Part shown: positions 6,802 through 13,093 of the stretch, one piece after another
How positions within the stretch are numbered: the stretch's first letter is position 1
How the letters are laid out: each line of letters begins with the position of its first letter
Source of the DNA: a virus
Direction: 5' to 3' (one strand)
Virus record (IMG/VR): IMGVR_UViG_3300039159_000820
Span: 1-23,497 of that record
DNA: 23,497 bases
Program-made: the position numbers and the translations under genes
Notes under the pieces: model-generated
Databases searched by the model: none
Told to the model about the DNA's origin: nothing
Seen by the model: the letters and a program-made list of their open reading frames with translations, nothing else

Positions 6802-7743
6802 ATGGCACGTGCGCAAGGCGCGCGGGCGGAGATGGCGCTTGCGTATGAGACGGTTTACGGCACCCCGCCGGTCAGCGGTTTCACGAAGATGCCCTTCGCC
6901 AGCACCTCGCTGGGATCGGAACAGCCACTTTTGAACAGCGAATTGCTCGGTTATGGCCGCGATCCTCTCGCGCCGATCAAGGACGCGGTGACGGCCGATG
7001 GCGATGTCATGGTGCCGATTGATGCCGAGGCCTTTGGGTTCTGGCTCAAGGCAGCCTTCGGCGATCCCACGACCACAGGTGCTGCGGCACCTTATACTCA
7101 TGAGTTTCAGTCTGGATCGTGGGTCCTACCCAGCATGTCGATCGAGACCGCCATGCCCGAGGTGCCGCGCTTTGCGATGTATTCCGGCTGCGTGCTGGAT
7201 CAGCTGTCTTGGCAGGTGCAACGCTCGGGCCTGCTGACCGCGACTGCCCGGCTGGTGGCGCAAGGCGAGACCATCGCTACAACAACTGGCGCGGGCACGC
7301 CTGCTGAACTGGCGCTGAAGCGGTTTGGCCATTTCAACGGCGCGATCAGTCGCAATGGTTCTGCGCTGGGCAATGTGGTCTCGGCAGAAATCACCTATGC
7401 CAACAACCTCGACCGGATCGAGACCATCCGCAGCGACGGCAAGATCGACGGGGCCGACCCGTCCATCGCAGCACTTACCGGCCGGATCGAGGTGCGCTTT
7501 GCCGACAGCACGCTGGTGACGCAGGCAATCAACGGCGATCCCTGCGAAATCAGCTTCGCCTATGTCCTGCCCTCAGGCGAAAGCTTCACCTTCACCGTTC
7601 ACGCCGTCTACCTGCCGCGCCCCCGGATCGAGATTTCCGGACCGCAGGGCGTGCAGGCCACGTTTGACTGGCAGGCCGCCAAGGCCGCCAGCCCCGCACG
7701 GATGTGCACCGCAATCCTGACCAATGATGTGGAGACCTATTGA
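6802..7743 (+). CDS. Major tail tube protein
   Basis: This 313-residue protein is a phage tail tube subunit, which stacks as hexameric rings to form the DNA conduit. It is beta-rich and contains conserved blocks: AYETVYGTPPVSGF, EQPLLNSELLGYGRDP, DGDVMVPIDAEAFGFWLKAAFGDP (conserved block about residues 67-90), YTHEFQSG and VSAEITYANNLDRIETIRSDGKI, which are typical of tail tube proteins in alphaproteobacterial siphoviruses. The start at 6802 follows AGGAG. The end overlaps the next start by one base (TGATG at 7741-7745). It lies just before the frameshifting chaperone and tape measure genes, as in lambda (V, G/GT, H). Confidence 0.88.
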   Translation: MARAQGARAEMALAYETVYGTPPVSGFTKMPFASTSLGSEQPLLNSELLGYGRDPLAPIKDAVTADGDVMVPIDAEAFGFWLKAAFGDPTTTGAAAPYTHEFQSGSWVLPSMSIETAMPEVPRFAMYSGCVLDQLSWQVQRSGLLTATARLVAQGETIATTTGAGTPAELALKRFGHFNGAISRNGSALGNVVSAEITYANNLDRIETIRSDGKIDGADPSIAALTGRIEVRFADSTLVTQAINGDPCEISFAYVLPSGESFTFTVHAVYLPRPRIEISGPQGVQATFDWQAAKAASPARMCTAILTNDVETY

Positions 7744-8180
7744 TGATCCGTCTGAACCTGACCGCTTCCCCCGAATGGCTGAATTTGGCCCCCGGCCTGC
7801 GTTTGCTGGTAGCGCCGCTGACCACCGCTTTGATGGTCTCGGCCCGCGCCGATCCAGCCATCGAGGCCACAACCGAAGGCGTCACCCAAGAGGAACTGGC
7901 GCTGGCCATGGCAAAAGCCGTCGCCCGTCGCGCCGTGCTGGATTGGGAGGGCGTCGGTGATGACAACGGCACAGTTGTGCACGTTTCGCCGGAAGGCATT
8001 GATGCCCTGCTGGAAATCTGGCCGGTCTTCGAGGCATTTCAGACCCAATACGTCGCACGTGGATTGATCCTGGACACGGAAAAAAACGTCTCCGCGCCCT
8101 CGCCGACTGGTCCTTCGGCGGTGGCGACCGGTACTGCGCGTCCTGCGCAGGCCCCTGCCCGGACTGCCCTGCAAGGCTGA
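7743..8180 (+). CDS. Tail assembly chaperone, zero-frame product (lambda gpG-like)
   Basis: This 145-residue protein lies between the tail tube and tape measure genes, the invariant position of tail-assembly chaperones that coat the tape measure before tube polymerisation. It is helical with a LDWEGVGDDNG loop and an EALLEIWPVFEAFQTQYVA-like helix (about residues 86-104), ending in an Ala/Pro/Thr-rich tail after residue 115. The ATG at 7743 overlaps the tail tube stop by one base. Codons 114-115 (AAA AAC), preceded by an A, form the heptamer A_AAA_AAC at 8081-8087, where a fraction of ribosomes should slip back one base and make a 226-residue gpGT-like fusion that continues to 8422. Confidence 0.8.
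   Translation: MIRLNLTASPEWLNLAPGLRLLVAPLTTALMVSARADPAIEATTEGVTQEELALAMAKAVARRAVLDWEGVGDDNGTVVHVSPEGIDALLEIWPVFEAFQTQYVARGLILDTEKNVSAPSPTGPSAVATGTARPAQAPARTALQG
8081..8120 (+). other. Programmed -1 ribosomal frameshift site with downstream hairpin
   Basis: AAAAAAC at 8081-8087 is in the exact phase for tandem -1 slippage (zero frame GAA AAA AAC). The -1 frame entered here stays open to TGA at 8420-8422. Thirteen bases downstream, CGCCGA (8101-8106) pairs perfectly with TCGGCG (8115-8120) around an 8-base loop, a candidate stimulatory stem. The frameshift between G and GT-type products is conserved in siphoviruses. Confidence 0.85.
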
Positions 8181-8422
8181 ACCGGCCGCAGACGCAGGAC
8201 GGCTGGCAAGTCTGGGATCTGGTCGGCCGCCTTGGTGGCCAGCTGCGCGTGATCCCCGGCGCAGTGCTCGGCTGGGACATGGGGGCCGCCTTGGCTCTCG
8301 CTAATGCGTTGGGCATCGACACTCTCATCGCCGCCGAACTGCTGCCCGAGATCGAGGCCGTGATGGTGCGCAAGCTGAACGAACAGATCGCAGATGGCAG
8401 CACCTCTGCCGTCAGTCCTTGA
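8087..8422 (+). CDS. Second-frame (GT-like) extension of the tail assembly chaperone
   Basis: The -1 frame from 8087 gives 111 residues: RLRALADWSFGGGDRYC, a tetracysteine motif CxxC-x3-CxxC (CASCAGPCPDC), then LNRPQTQDGWQVWDLVGRLG, an AALALANALGIDTLIAAELL helix and a C-terminal AVMVRKLNEQIADG. There is no usable ATG, GTG or TTG at its beginning, and only CTG stands where the zero-frame gene stops, so fusion by frameshift is the natural way to express it. The whole fusion (7743-8422) would be 226 residues, and the T-like part would recruit the tape measure. The last 11 bases overlap the 3' end of the antisense vapC-2 gene. Confidence 0.78.
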   Translation, partial: RLRALADWSFGGGDRYCASCAGPCPDCPARLNRPQTQDGWQVWDLVGRLGGQLRVIPGAVLGWDMGAALALANALGIDTLIAAELLPEIEAVMVRKLNEQIADGSTSAVSP

Positions 8423-8792
8423 ACTTCTCGATCAGGGTGACCCCCGGCAAACCTTCGAAATGCGCGTCGCAGGTGAGCAGCGTCGCCCCGCGCGCCCGCG
8501 CCGTGGCGAACATGATGGCATCCGCCGTTGCCAGTTTGTGGTCCCGCCAAGCATCTGCGGCGGCAAGGGCAATCTCGGTGTCGAGTGGCACGACCTGACA
8601 GACCTGTGTGAAGGCAATCACCTGATCCGCTTTATCCTCACCAACTTCGCGGGTCAGCCATTTTGCCAGTTCCAGCTGGACCATGGTCGGCACCAGCCAA
8701 TCTGCTTGTTCGGGCAGATGTTCAGCCACGCGCTCTCCGGTGGCCGATCCAATCAGCCACTCGATCCACGCCGACGTGTCGACAAGAACCAT
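8412..8792 (-). CDS. vapC: VapC-type PIN-domain toxin ribonuclease (module 3)
   Basis: This 126-residue PIN-domain protein has the four expected acidic residues: Asp5 in MVLVDTSAWIEW, Glu41 in VQLELAKWL, Asp91 in KLATADAIMFATA and Asp109 in LLTCDAHFEGLPGV. It is a different lineage from the module 1 toxin: the VDTSAWIEW start and TADAIM motif contrast with VDTNVLVRF and FADLMI there. It is translationally coupled to the upstream antitoxin (stop and start share one base). It lies antisense to the late operon, and its 3' end overlaps the last 11 bases of the chaperone frameshift product. It looks intact; its RNA target is unknown. Confidence 0.93.
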   Translation of the reverse strand: MVLVDTSAWIEWLIGSATGERVAEHLPEQADWLVPTMVQLELAKWLTREVGEDKADQVIAFTQVCQVVPLDTEIALAAADAWRDHKLATADAIMFATARARGATLLTCDAHFEGLPGVTLIEKFKD

Positions 8793-9007
8793 TAGAACCG
8801 GTCCACGCGATCACGGTATTCCGTAGCTGATGCTCCGCGTGCGATGCCCTTCAGCGCGTCCCGCTTCGGGACCGGCACCAGCAAAACCCCTGTGCCCTTT
8901 GGGATAAAGGCAAAGGTCAGCCCGGCCTCCCACGCTTGGGCCGTCCGGATCGCCTTGGGGATCGATATCTGAAACTTCGAGGACAGGGTTGCGGTTTCGG
9001 ACATCAT
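8792..9007 (-). CDS. vapB: AbrB-type antitoxin (VapB-like, module 3)
   Basis: This antitoxin of about 71 residues contains the AbrB-fold signature TATLSSKFQISIPKAIR, then FAFIPKGTGVLLVPVPKRD and a C-terminal toxin-binding tail ending YRDRVDRF. Three consecutive ATG codons (9010, 9007, 9004) precede SETATL. GGAGG at 9014-9018 on the minus strand is 3, 6 and 9 bases from them respectively, so 9007 or 9004 is preferred; a much longer in-frame reading reaching 9349 would be antisense to the tape measure gene and is rejected. The 64 bp between it and the tape measure start must hold the module's promoter; no convincing palindrome is visible there. Confidence 0.88.
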   Translation of the reverse strand: MMSETATLSSKFQISIPKAIRTAQAWEAGLTFAFIPKGTGVLLVPVPKRDALKGIARGASATEYRDRVDRF

Positions 9008-9074
9008 CATACGCCTCCATGATCGATACACATAACGTAAGACGCCAAAGCGGCAAAAGCAAGGAACTAGGGAA

Positions 9075-11516
9075 ATGGCCGAGAAACGCGTATCCGTCCG
9101 CCTCGTCGCGGAAGGCGGCCGCCAGGTGCGCGCCGAGCTGGAAGGTGTGGGTGATGCCGGGGCGCGGGGCTTCGGGCGGCTGTCGCGCGAGATGGACATG
9201 GCGAATGCGCGCGTTGCCGCTTTTGCCCGCCGCGCCACGCTTGCCGCAGCGGCTGCCACTGCGGCGCTGGCGGCGGCGGGGGTCGCGATGATCCGCTCCG
9301 GCCTGCAGACCGTCGATGCGCAGGCCAAGATGGCGCAATCTCTGGGCACGACCGTCGCCAGCCTTCAGGTACTGGAGCGGGCGGGCGATCTGGCGGGCGT
9401 GTCGATGGGTCAGGTCGAGCAAGCCACCGTACAACTGACGCGGCGGCTGAGCCAGGCGGCCGCCGGAACCGGACCAGCGGTCGATGCCTTGGACCGCCTG
9501 CACCTCTCGGCCGAGGCGTTGCAACGCCTGCCGCTGGATGCGCGCATCGCGGCCATTCAGGAGGCGCTGGGGCAATTTGTCCCCGAAGCCGAACGCGCGG
9601 CGGTGGCCTCGCAGCTCTTCGGCGACCGCGCGGCCTTGGTATTCACCCGGATCGACACGGCGACACTGCGCCAGGCGACCGAGGACGTTCTTGCCTTCGG
9701 GGTTGTCGTTTCCGAAGCTGACGCAGACCAGATCGAACGCACCAATGACGCGATTTCACGGTTGGGCCTGATCTGGCGCGGGCTGTCAAACCAGCTTGCT
9801 GTCGCCGCTGCGCCCTCCTTGGAAGCGGTCGCGAATGCCATGGCCGCTATTGCCAGCCGCACCGGGCCACTGGGCATCGCGATCAAGGCGCTCTTTGATA
9901 ACCTCGGACGGCTGACGACTTATGCCGCGACCTTCGCAGGTATCATGGCCGGGCGCTGGGTGGCTGGCATGGCGGTGGCTGCGCTCTCGGTGCGCGGGTT
10001 GGCCACCGCTCTGGTCTTCTTGCGTGGTGCGCTGATCCGCACCGGGATCGGGGCGCTGATCGTCGGCGCTGGCGAGCTGGTCTATCAGTTCACCAGGCTG
10101 GTCGCCGGAGCGGGCGGCGTGGGAGAGGCGTTCCGCCTAATGGGCGATCTCGCCAAAGAGGTCTGGTCGCGCATGGGGCTGGCGCTGGATGGGGCGTTGG
10201 CGCGCATGGCGGCAGGCTGGGAGGGGCAGAAGGCGGCGGGGCTTTCGGCGCTGGAAGGGACTGTCGCAGGCGTGGTGAACTTCGGCGACAGGACGGCGGC
10301 GATTTTCCAGGGGACCTATGACGCTGCCGTGGCGATCTGGGGCAGTCTGCCCGGTGCCATTGGTGACTTTGCGTTTCAGGCGGCGAACGGGCTGATTTCC
10401 GGCGTCGAGGCGATGCTGAATGGCGTGGTCACCCGCATCAACAGTTTCATCAACGGATTGAACGCCGCACTGGCCCTGCTGCCGGAATGGGCGGCCGGCG
10501 AGGGTGGCGTGCAGATCGGCACGCTGGATCCTGTGGGCCTGGCCCGGATCGGCAACCCGTTTGAAGGCGCGGCCGAAGCTGCCGGTGCCGCCGCAGCCGA
10601 TGCTTTCTCGGCGGCACTGTCGCGCACCTATCTGGAGCCGCCCGACCTCGGCCTTGGGGCCATGGCCGAGGATGCCCGCGCCCGGGCCGATGGATACCGC
10701 GAAGCGGCTGGCATGCTCGCCGATGCCGCAGGTCGGCCACTCGCCAGCTGGCAGGCGCTGCGCGATGCCGTGTCGGGCAGCGGGGCGGATGCCGAGGCCG
10801 CGCTGGCCGGTGCCACTGCTGCCGCCAGCGCGCTGGGCGATGAACTGGACGACACCGGCGGGGCCGCAGGTCGGGCCGGGGCAGCTGGTCGCGCGGCAGG
10901 GGCAGCGGCGGCCGAGGGCGCAGATACCGCCCTGACCGGCTGGGCGGCCGTCACAGCCGCACTCGCCGATTATGCCGCCAAGGCGCGCGAGATCGGCAGC
11001 GATATCGGACAGGCGCTAGTCGGCGCTTTTCAGAGCGCCGAGAACGCCGTGGCCACGTTCGTCAAGACCGGCAAGCTCGACTTTCGTGATCTGGTCACCT
11101 CGATGATCGCCGATCTGGCCAAGCTGGCGGCGCGGCGTTTCATCCTGGGCCCGATTGCCAATGCACTCTCTGGCGCGCTGGGCGGTGCGGGCGGACTGTT
11201 TGCCAACATCCTGCACGCCGGTGGCATGGTCGGATCACCGGGCCCGGGCCGCATGGTCCCCGCCATGGTCTTCGCTAATGCCCCGCGCATGCATTCCGGT
11301 GGCTGGGCAGGACTGCGCCCGGACGAGGTTCCGGCAATCCTGCAGCGCGGGGAACGGGTGCTGTCACGGCGAGAAGCGGCGGGCTATGGCCAATCCAGCG
11401 CGCCCACCGTCAACGTCACGATCATGTCGCGCGACGCCGAGAGCTTCCGACAATCGCGCACGCAGGTCGCGGCCGATATTGCCCGGGCGGTCTCGCTGGG
11501 TCGGAGGGGTATGTGA
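9075..11516 (+). CDS. Tail tape measure protein
   Basis: This 813-residue protein sets tail length and is ejected ahead of the DNA. The N-terminal 100 residues are alanine-rich helix (RVSVRLVAEGGRQVRAELEG, then an Ala-rich stretch near 50-75). The middle, about 270-340, contains hydrophobic segments (YAATFAGIMAGRWVAGMAVAA-like, RTGIGALIVGAGELVY) that could span the host membrane. Residues about 640-720 resemble the lambda tape-measure C-terminal domain (DIGQALVGAFQSAENAVATF, then GKLDFRDLVTSMIADLAKL). The end contains GGxVGSPGPGR-like Gly-rich turns and EVPAILQRGERVLSRREA, which are frequent in tape measures. The start has AAGGAA eight bases upstream. At 813 residues it implies a tail of roughly 120 nm by the usual ~1.5 Å-per-residue rule. 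Confidence 0.9.
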   Translation: MAEKRVSVRLVAEGGRQVRAELEGVGDAGARGFGRLSREMDMANARVAAFARRATLAAAAATAALAAAGVAMIRSGLQTVDAQAKMAQSLGTTVASLQVLERAGDLAGVSMGQVEQATVQLTRRLSQAAAGTGPAVDALDRLHLSAEALQRLPLDARIAAIQEALGQFVPEAERAAVASQLFGDRAALVFTRIDTATLRQATEDVLAFGVVVSEADADQIERTNDAISRLGLIWRGLSNQLAVAAAPSLEAVANAMAAIASRTGPLGIAIKALFDNLGRLTTYAATFAGIMAGRWVAGMAVAALSVRGLATALVFLRGALIRTGIGALIVGAGELVYQFTRLVAGAGGVGEAFRLMGDLAKEVWSRMGLALDGALARMAAGWEGQKAAGLSALEGTVAGVVNFGDRTAAIFQGTYDAAVAIWGSLPGAIGDFAFQAANGLISGVEAMLNGVVTRINSFINGLNAALALLPEWAAGEGGVQIGTLDPVGLARIGNPFEGAAEAAGAAAADAFSAALSRTYLEPPDLGLGAMAEDARARADGYREAAGMLADAAGRPLASWQALRDAVSGSGADAEAALAGATAAASALGDELDDTGGAAGRAGAAGRAAGAAAAEGADTALTGWAAVTAALADYAAKAREIGSDIGQALVGAFQSAENAVATFVKTGKLDFRDLVTSMIADLAKLAARRFILGPIANALSGALGGAGGLFANILHAGGMVGSPGPGRMVPAMVFANAPRMHSGGWAGLRPDEVPAILQRGERVLSRREAAGYGQSSAPTVNVTIMSRDAESFRQSRTQVAADIARAVSLGRRGM

Positions 11517-11577
11517 GTGCGACCCCGCAAGTGGGAACCGGTCGCGGGGACCAGAGCACGAACAACGGAGAGTATTG

Positions 11578-12204
11578 ATGGCGTTTCATGAGGTCCGCTT
11601 TCCCGACAACATCAGCCGCGGGGCGCGGGGCGGGCCGGAACGGCGCACGCAAGTGGTCGAACTGGCAAGCGGCGATGAAGAGCGCAACGCCAGCTGGGCA
11701 AACAGCCGCCGTCGCTATGATGTCGCCTATGGCATCCGGCGCGCCGATGATCTGGCGGCGGTGGTTGCCTTCTTCGAGGCCCGCAACGGCCGCCTGCACG
11801 GGTTTCGCACCAAGGATTGGGCCGACTACAAATCCTGCCTGCCGTCGCAGGCGGTCGCCCCCACCGATCAACCCATCGGCACCGGCAATGGGGCCATAAC
11901 TACCTTTGCATTGCTGAAACGCTACACGTCTGGTGCCCAAAGCTGGACCCGCGCCATCGCCAAGCCGGTCGCAGGCAGCGTCCGCGTGGCCCTGAACGGG
12001 GTCGAGCAGATGACCGGCTGGAGCGTCGATACCACCACCGGCAGCGTCACCTTCACCGCCGCGCCCGGCGCAGGAATCGCGATCACCGCAGGCTTCGAAT
12101 TCGATGTCCCCGTGCGTTTCGACACCGACACGCTCGACGTCACCCTCGATATCGAGCGGCTGGGCTCGATCACCTCAATCCCTCTGCTGGAGATCCGCAG
12201 ATGA
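11578..12204 (+). CDS. DUF2460 distal tail protein (GTA gp12-like)
   Basis: This 208-residue protein has the DUF2460 signature: FHEVRFPDNISRGARGGPER at the start, VVELASGDEERNASWANSRR, YDVAYGIRRADDL, FFEARNGRLHGFRTKDWADY, and DVTLDIERLGSITSIPLLEIR at the end. In Rhodobacter capsulatus GTA the homologue (gp12) is the distal tail protein that closes the tube and connects to the hub. The start at 11578 follows CGGAGAG; the long upstream in-frame reading overlaps the tape measure and is not real. It is followed four bases later by the stop codon of the antisense GNAT toxin, which interrupts the usual gp12-gp13 junction. Confidence 0.92.
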   Translation: MAFHEVRFPDNISRGARGGPERRTQVVELASGDEERNASWANSRRRYDVAYGIRRADDLAAVVAFFEARNGRLHGFRTKDWADYKSCLPSQAVAPTDQPIGTGNGAITTFALLKRYTSGAQSWTRAIAKPVAGSVRVALNGVEQMTGWSVDTTTGSVTFTAAPGAGIAITAGFEFDVPVRFDTDTLDVTLDIERLGSITSIPLLEIRR

Positions 12205-12208
12205 AACG

Positions 12209-12733
12209 CTATGTCTCGCCCATCATCGCCTTCAGATCCTTGATACGAGCAAACAGTGTCATCGGCTCTGCTGTCGTCTCAGTAAACCCGACATCGAGAT
12301 AGAATGCCTTGGCGCGGTCATTCAGAGCGTGAACAAGAATGGCCGCGATGCCAACCTCATGTGCAGCGGCGGTGATCCGCAGCATGGCATCGCGCAGCAG
12401 CGCCCGACCAAGACCGTTGCCCTGCTCGGACGCATCAATTGCCAGACGGCCCAGCACGATGACCGGGATCGGATCGGGCATATTCTGCTTGAGCTTGCGC
12501 GGCATCAGATCGTGGCTCACCGATCCGGCTGCCAGCGCGTAGAATCCGACAACCTTTGCCCCCCGGCAGAGCACAAAGGTCCGTGATGCGCCGGATGCCT
12601 GATTGGCCTGTGCCTTGCGCTTCAACCACGCATCAAGCGTCGGCGCGCCAGAAGCGAAGGCATCAACCTGATGGGTATCGTTCAGGGGTTCGGGTGCTGT
12701 CAGAGGCCCCTCACCGGGCGTCACTTGTCCCAT
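12209..12733 (-). CDS. tacT: GNAT-family acetyltransferase toxin (TacT-like, module 4)
   Basis: This 174-residue GNAT protein has the size of TacT/AtaT toxins, which acetylate the amino group of charged tRNA and stop translation. The acetyl-CoA site is visible as LGRLAIDASEQGNGLGRALL (residues 94-113, with QGNGLG at 104-109), and a conserved tyrosine in AKAFYLDVGF (Tyr145) matches the catalytic position of TacT. The N-terminus has the characteristic FASGAPTLDAWLKRKAQANQ block of this toxin subfamily. It overlaps the upstream DUF1778 antitoxin gene by 13 bases. It lies antisense to the late operon, four bases from the DUF2460 stop. The DUF1778 partner is what marks it as a toxin and not a metabolic acetyltransferase. 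Confidence 0.9.
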   Translation of the reverse strand: MGQVTPGEGPLTAPEPLNDTHQVDAFASGAPTLDAWLKRKAQANQASGASRTFVLCRGAKVVGFYALAAGSVSHDLMPRKLKQNMPDPIPVIVLGRLAIDASEQGNGLGRALLRDAMLRITAAAHEVGIAAILVHALNDRAKAFYLDVGFTETTAEPMTLFARIKDLKAMMGET

Positions 12734-13014
12734 GGGGCGGGTGTGGCCAGCAACTTGCGCAAGCGTTCGTTCGGTGCGGGTGGCGCGTCCAGCTGCGCCA
12801 TGAAGGCTCCAAACTGATCGGCATCCAGTCGAAACGCCGTGCGATCCAACAATGCATCCTCGGCGGCCTGCCGACTGGCCTCCATCATGAACTCCGAGCG
12901 GTTTTTGCCAAGTGCCGCCGCAGCACGGTCGATCAGATCGCGGTCCCGAGGGGTGACGCGAAGATTGATCAGCGACCGACGCTGGGTATCCTCATTGGGT
13001 GTCATGGCGACCAT
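12721..13014 (-). CDS. tacA: DUF1778 ribbon-helix-helix antitoxin (TacA-like, module 4)
   Basis: This 97-residue protein has a ribbon-helix-helix DNA-binding N-terminus (RRSLINLRVTPRDRDLIDRA) and the DUF1778 hallmark NRSEFMMEASRQAAEDALLD. The C-terminal toxin-neutralising tail (LDADQFGAFMAQLDAPPAPN, then ERLRKLLATPAPWDK) is typical of TacA proteins. I place the start at 13014 because AGGAG lies eight bases upstream on the minus strand; an in-frame ATG at 13047 has no ribosome-binding site and overlaps the operator. It would repress its own promoter through the palindrome at 13046-13068 and block TacT. Antitoxin and toxin overlap by 13 bases. Confidence 0.9.
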   Translation of the reverse strand: MVAMTPNEDTQRRSLINLRVTPRDRDLIDRAAAALGKNRSEFMMEASRQAAEDALLDRTAFRLDADQFGAFMAQLDAPPAPNERLRKLLATPAPWDK

Positions 13015-13045
13015 TTCGGATTCTCCTGCGATGAATTCACCCCAC

Positions 13046-13068
13046 ATGTAAAGACAACAGCTTTACAT
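13046..13068. promoter_or_regulatory. Perfect inverted repeat upstream of tacAT: probable operator in its promoter
   Basis: ATGTAAAG (13046-13053) and CTTTACAT (13061-13068) form a perfect 8-bp inverted repeat with a 7-base spacer. On the minus strand a candidate -35 TTGAAA (13073-13068) and -10 TACATG (13050-13045) lie 17 bp apart and enclose it. A third half-site, GTAAAG, occurs at about 13087 just before the hub gene start. Ribbon-helix-helix antitoxins bind such repeats. Confidence 0.65.
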
Positions 13069-13093
13069 TTCAACTGCGGAACGGACGTAAAGA

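Noticed and set aside
8177-8422. Independent gene starting with CTG at 8177
   Set aside because: CTG initiation with no ribosome-binding site is unlikely, and the open frame continues upstream exactly to a perfect slippery heptamer, so frameshift fusion explains it better.
7882-8550. Minus-strand 222-codon frame across the chaperone and vapC-2
   Set aside because: It overlaps two strongly supported genes on both strands, is Arg/Pro/Ser-rich and shows no domain.
8811-9575. Long minus-strand open frame opposite the tape measure start, and the long version of the module 3 antitoxin reaching 9349
   Set aside because: The AbrB-type motif begins only at about 9004, with GGAGG just upstream; the extra sequence is antisense to the tape measure gene and low in complexity.
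12201-12221. ATGA at the DUF2460 stop followed by codons MKRYVSP, as if a relic of the hub gene start before the TacAT insertion
   Set aside because: The match to the hub start (MKALSP) is too short to tell from chance, and this DNA codes for the end of TacT on the other strand.
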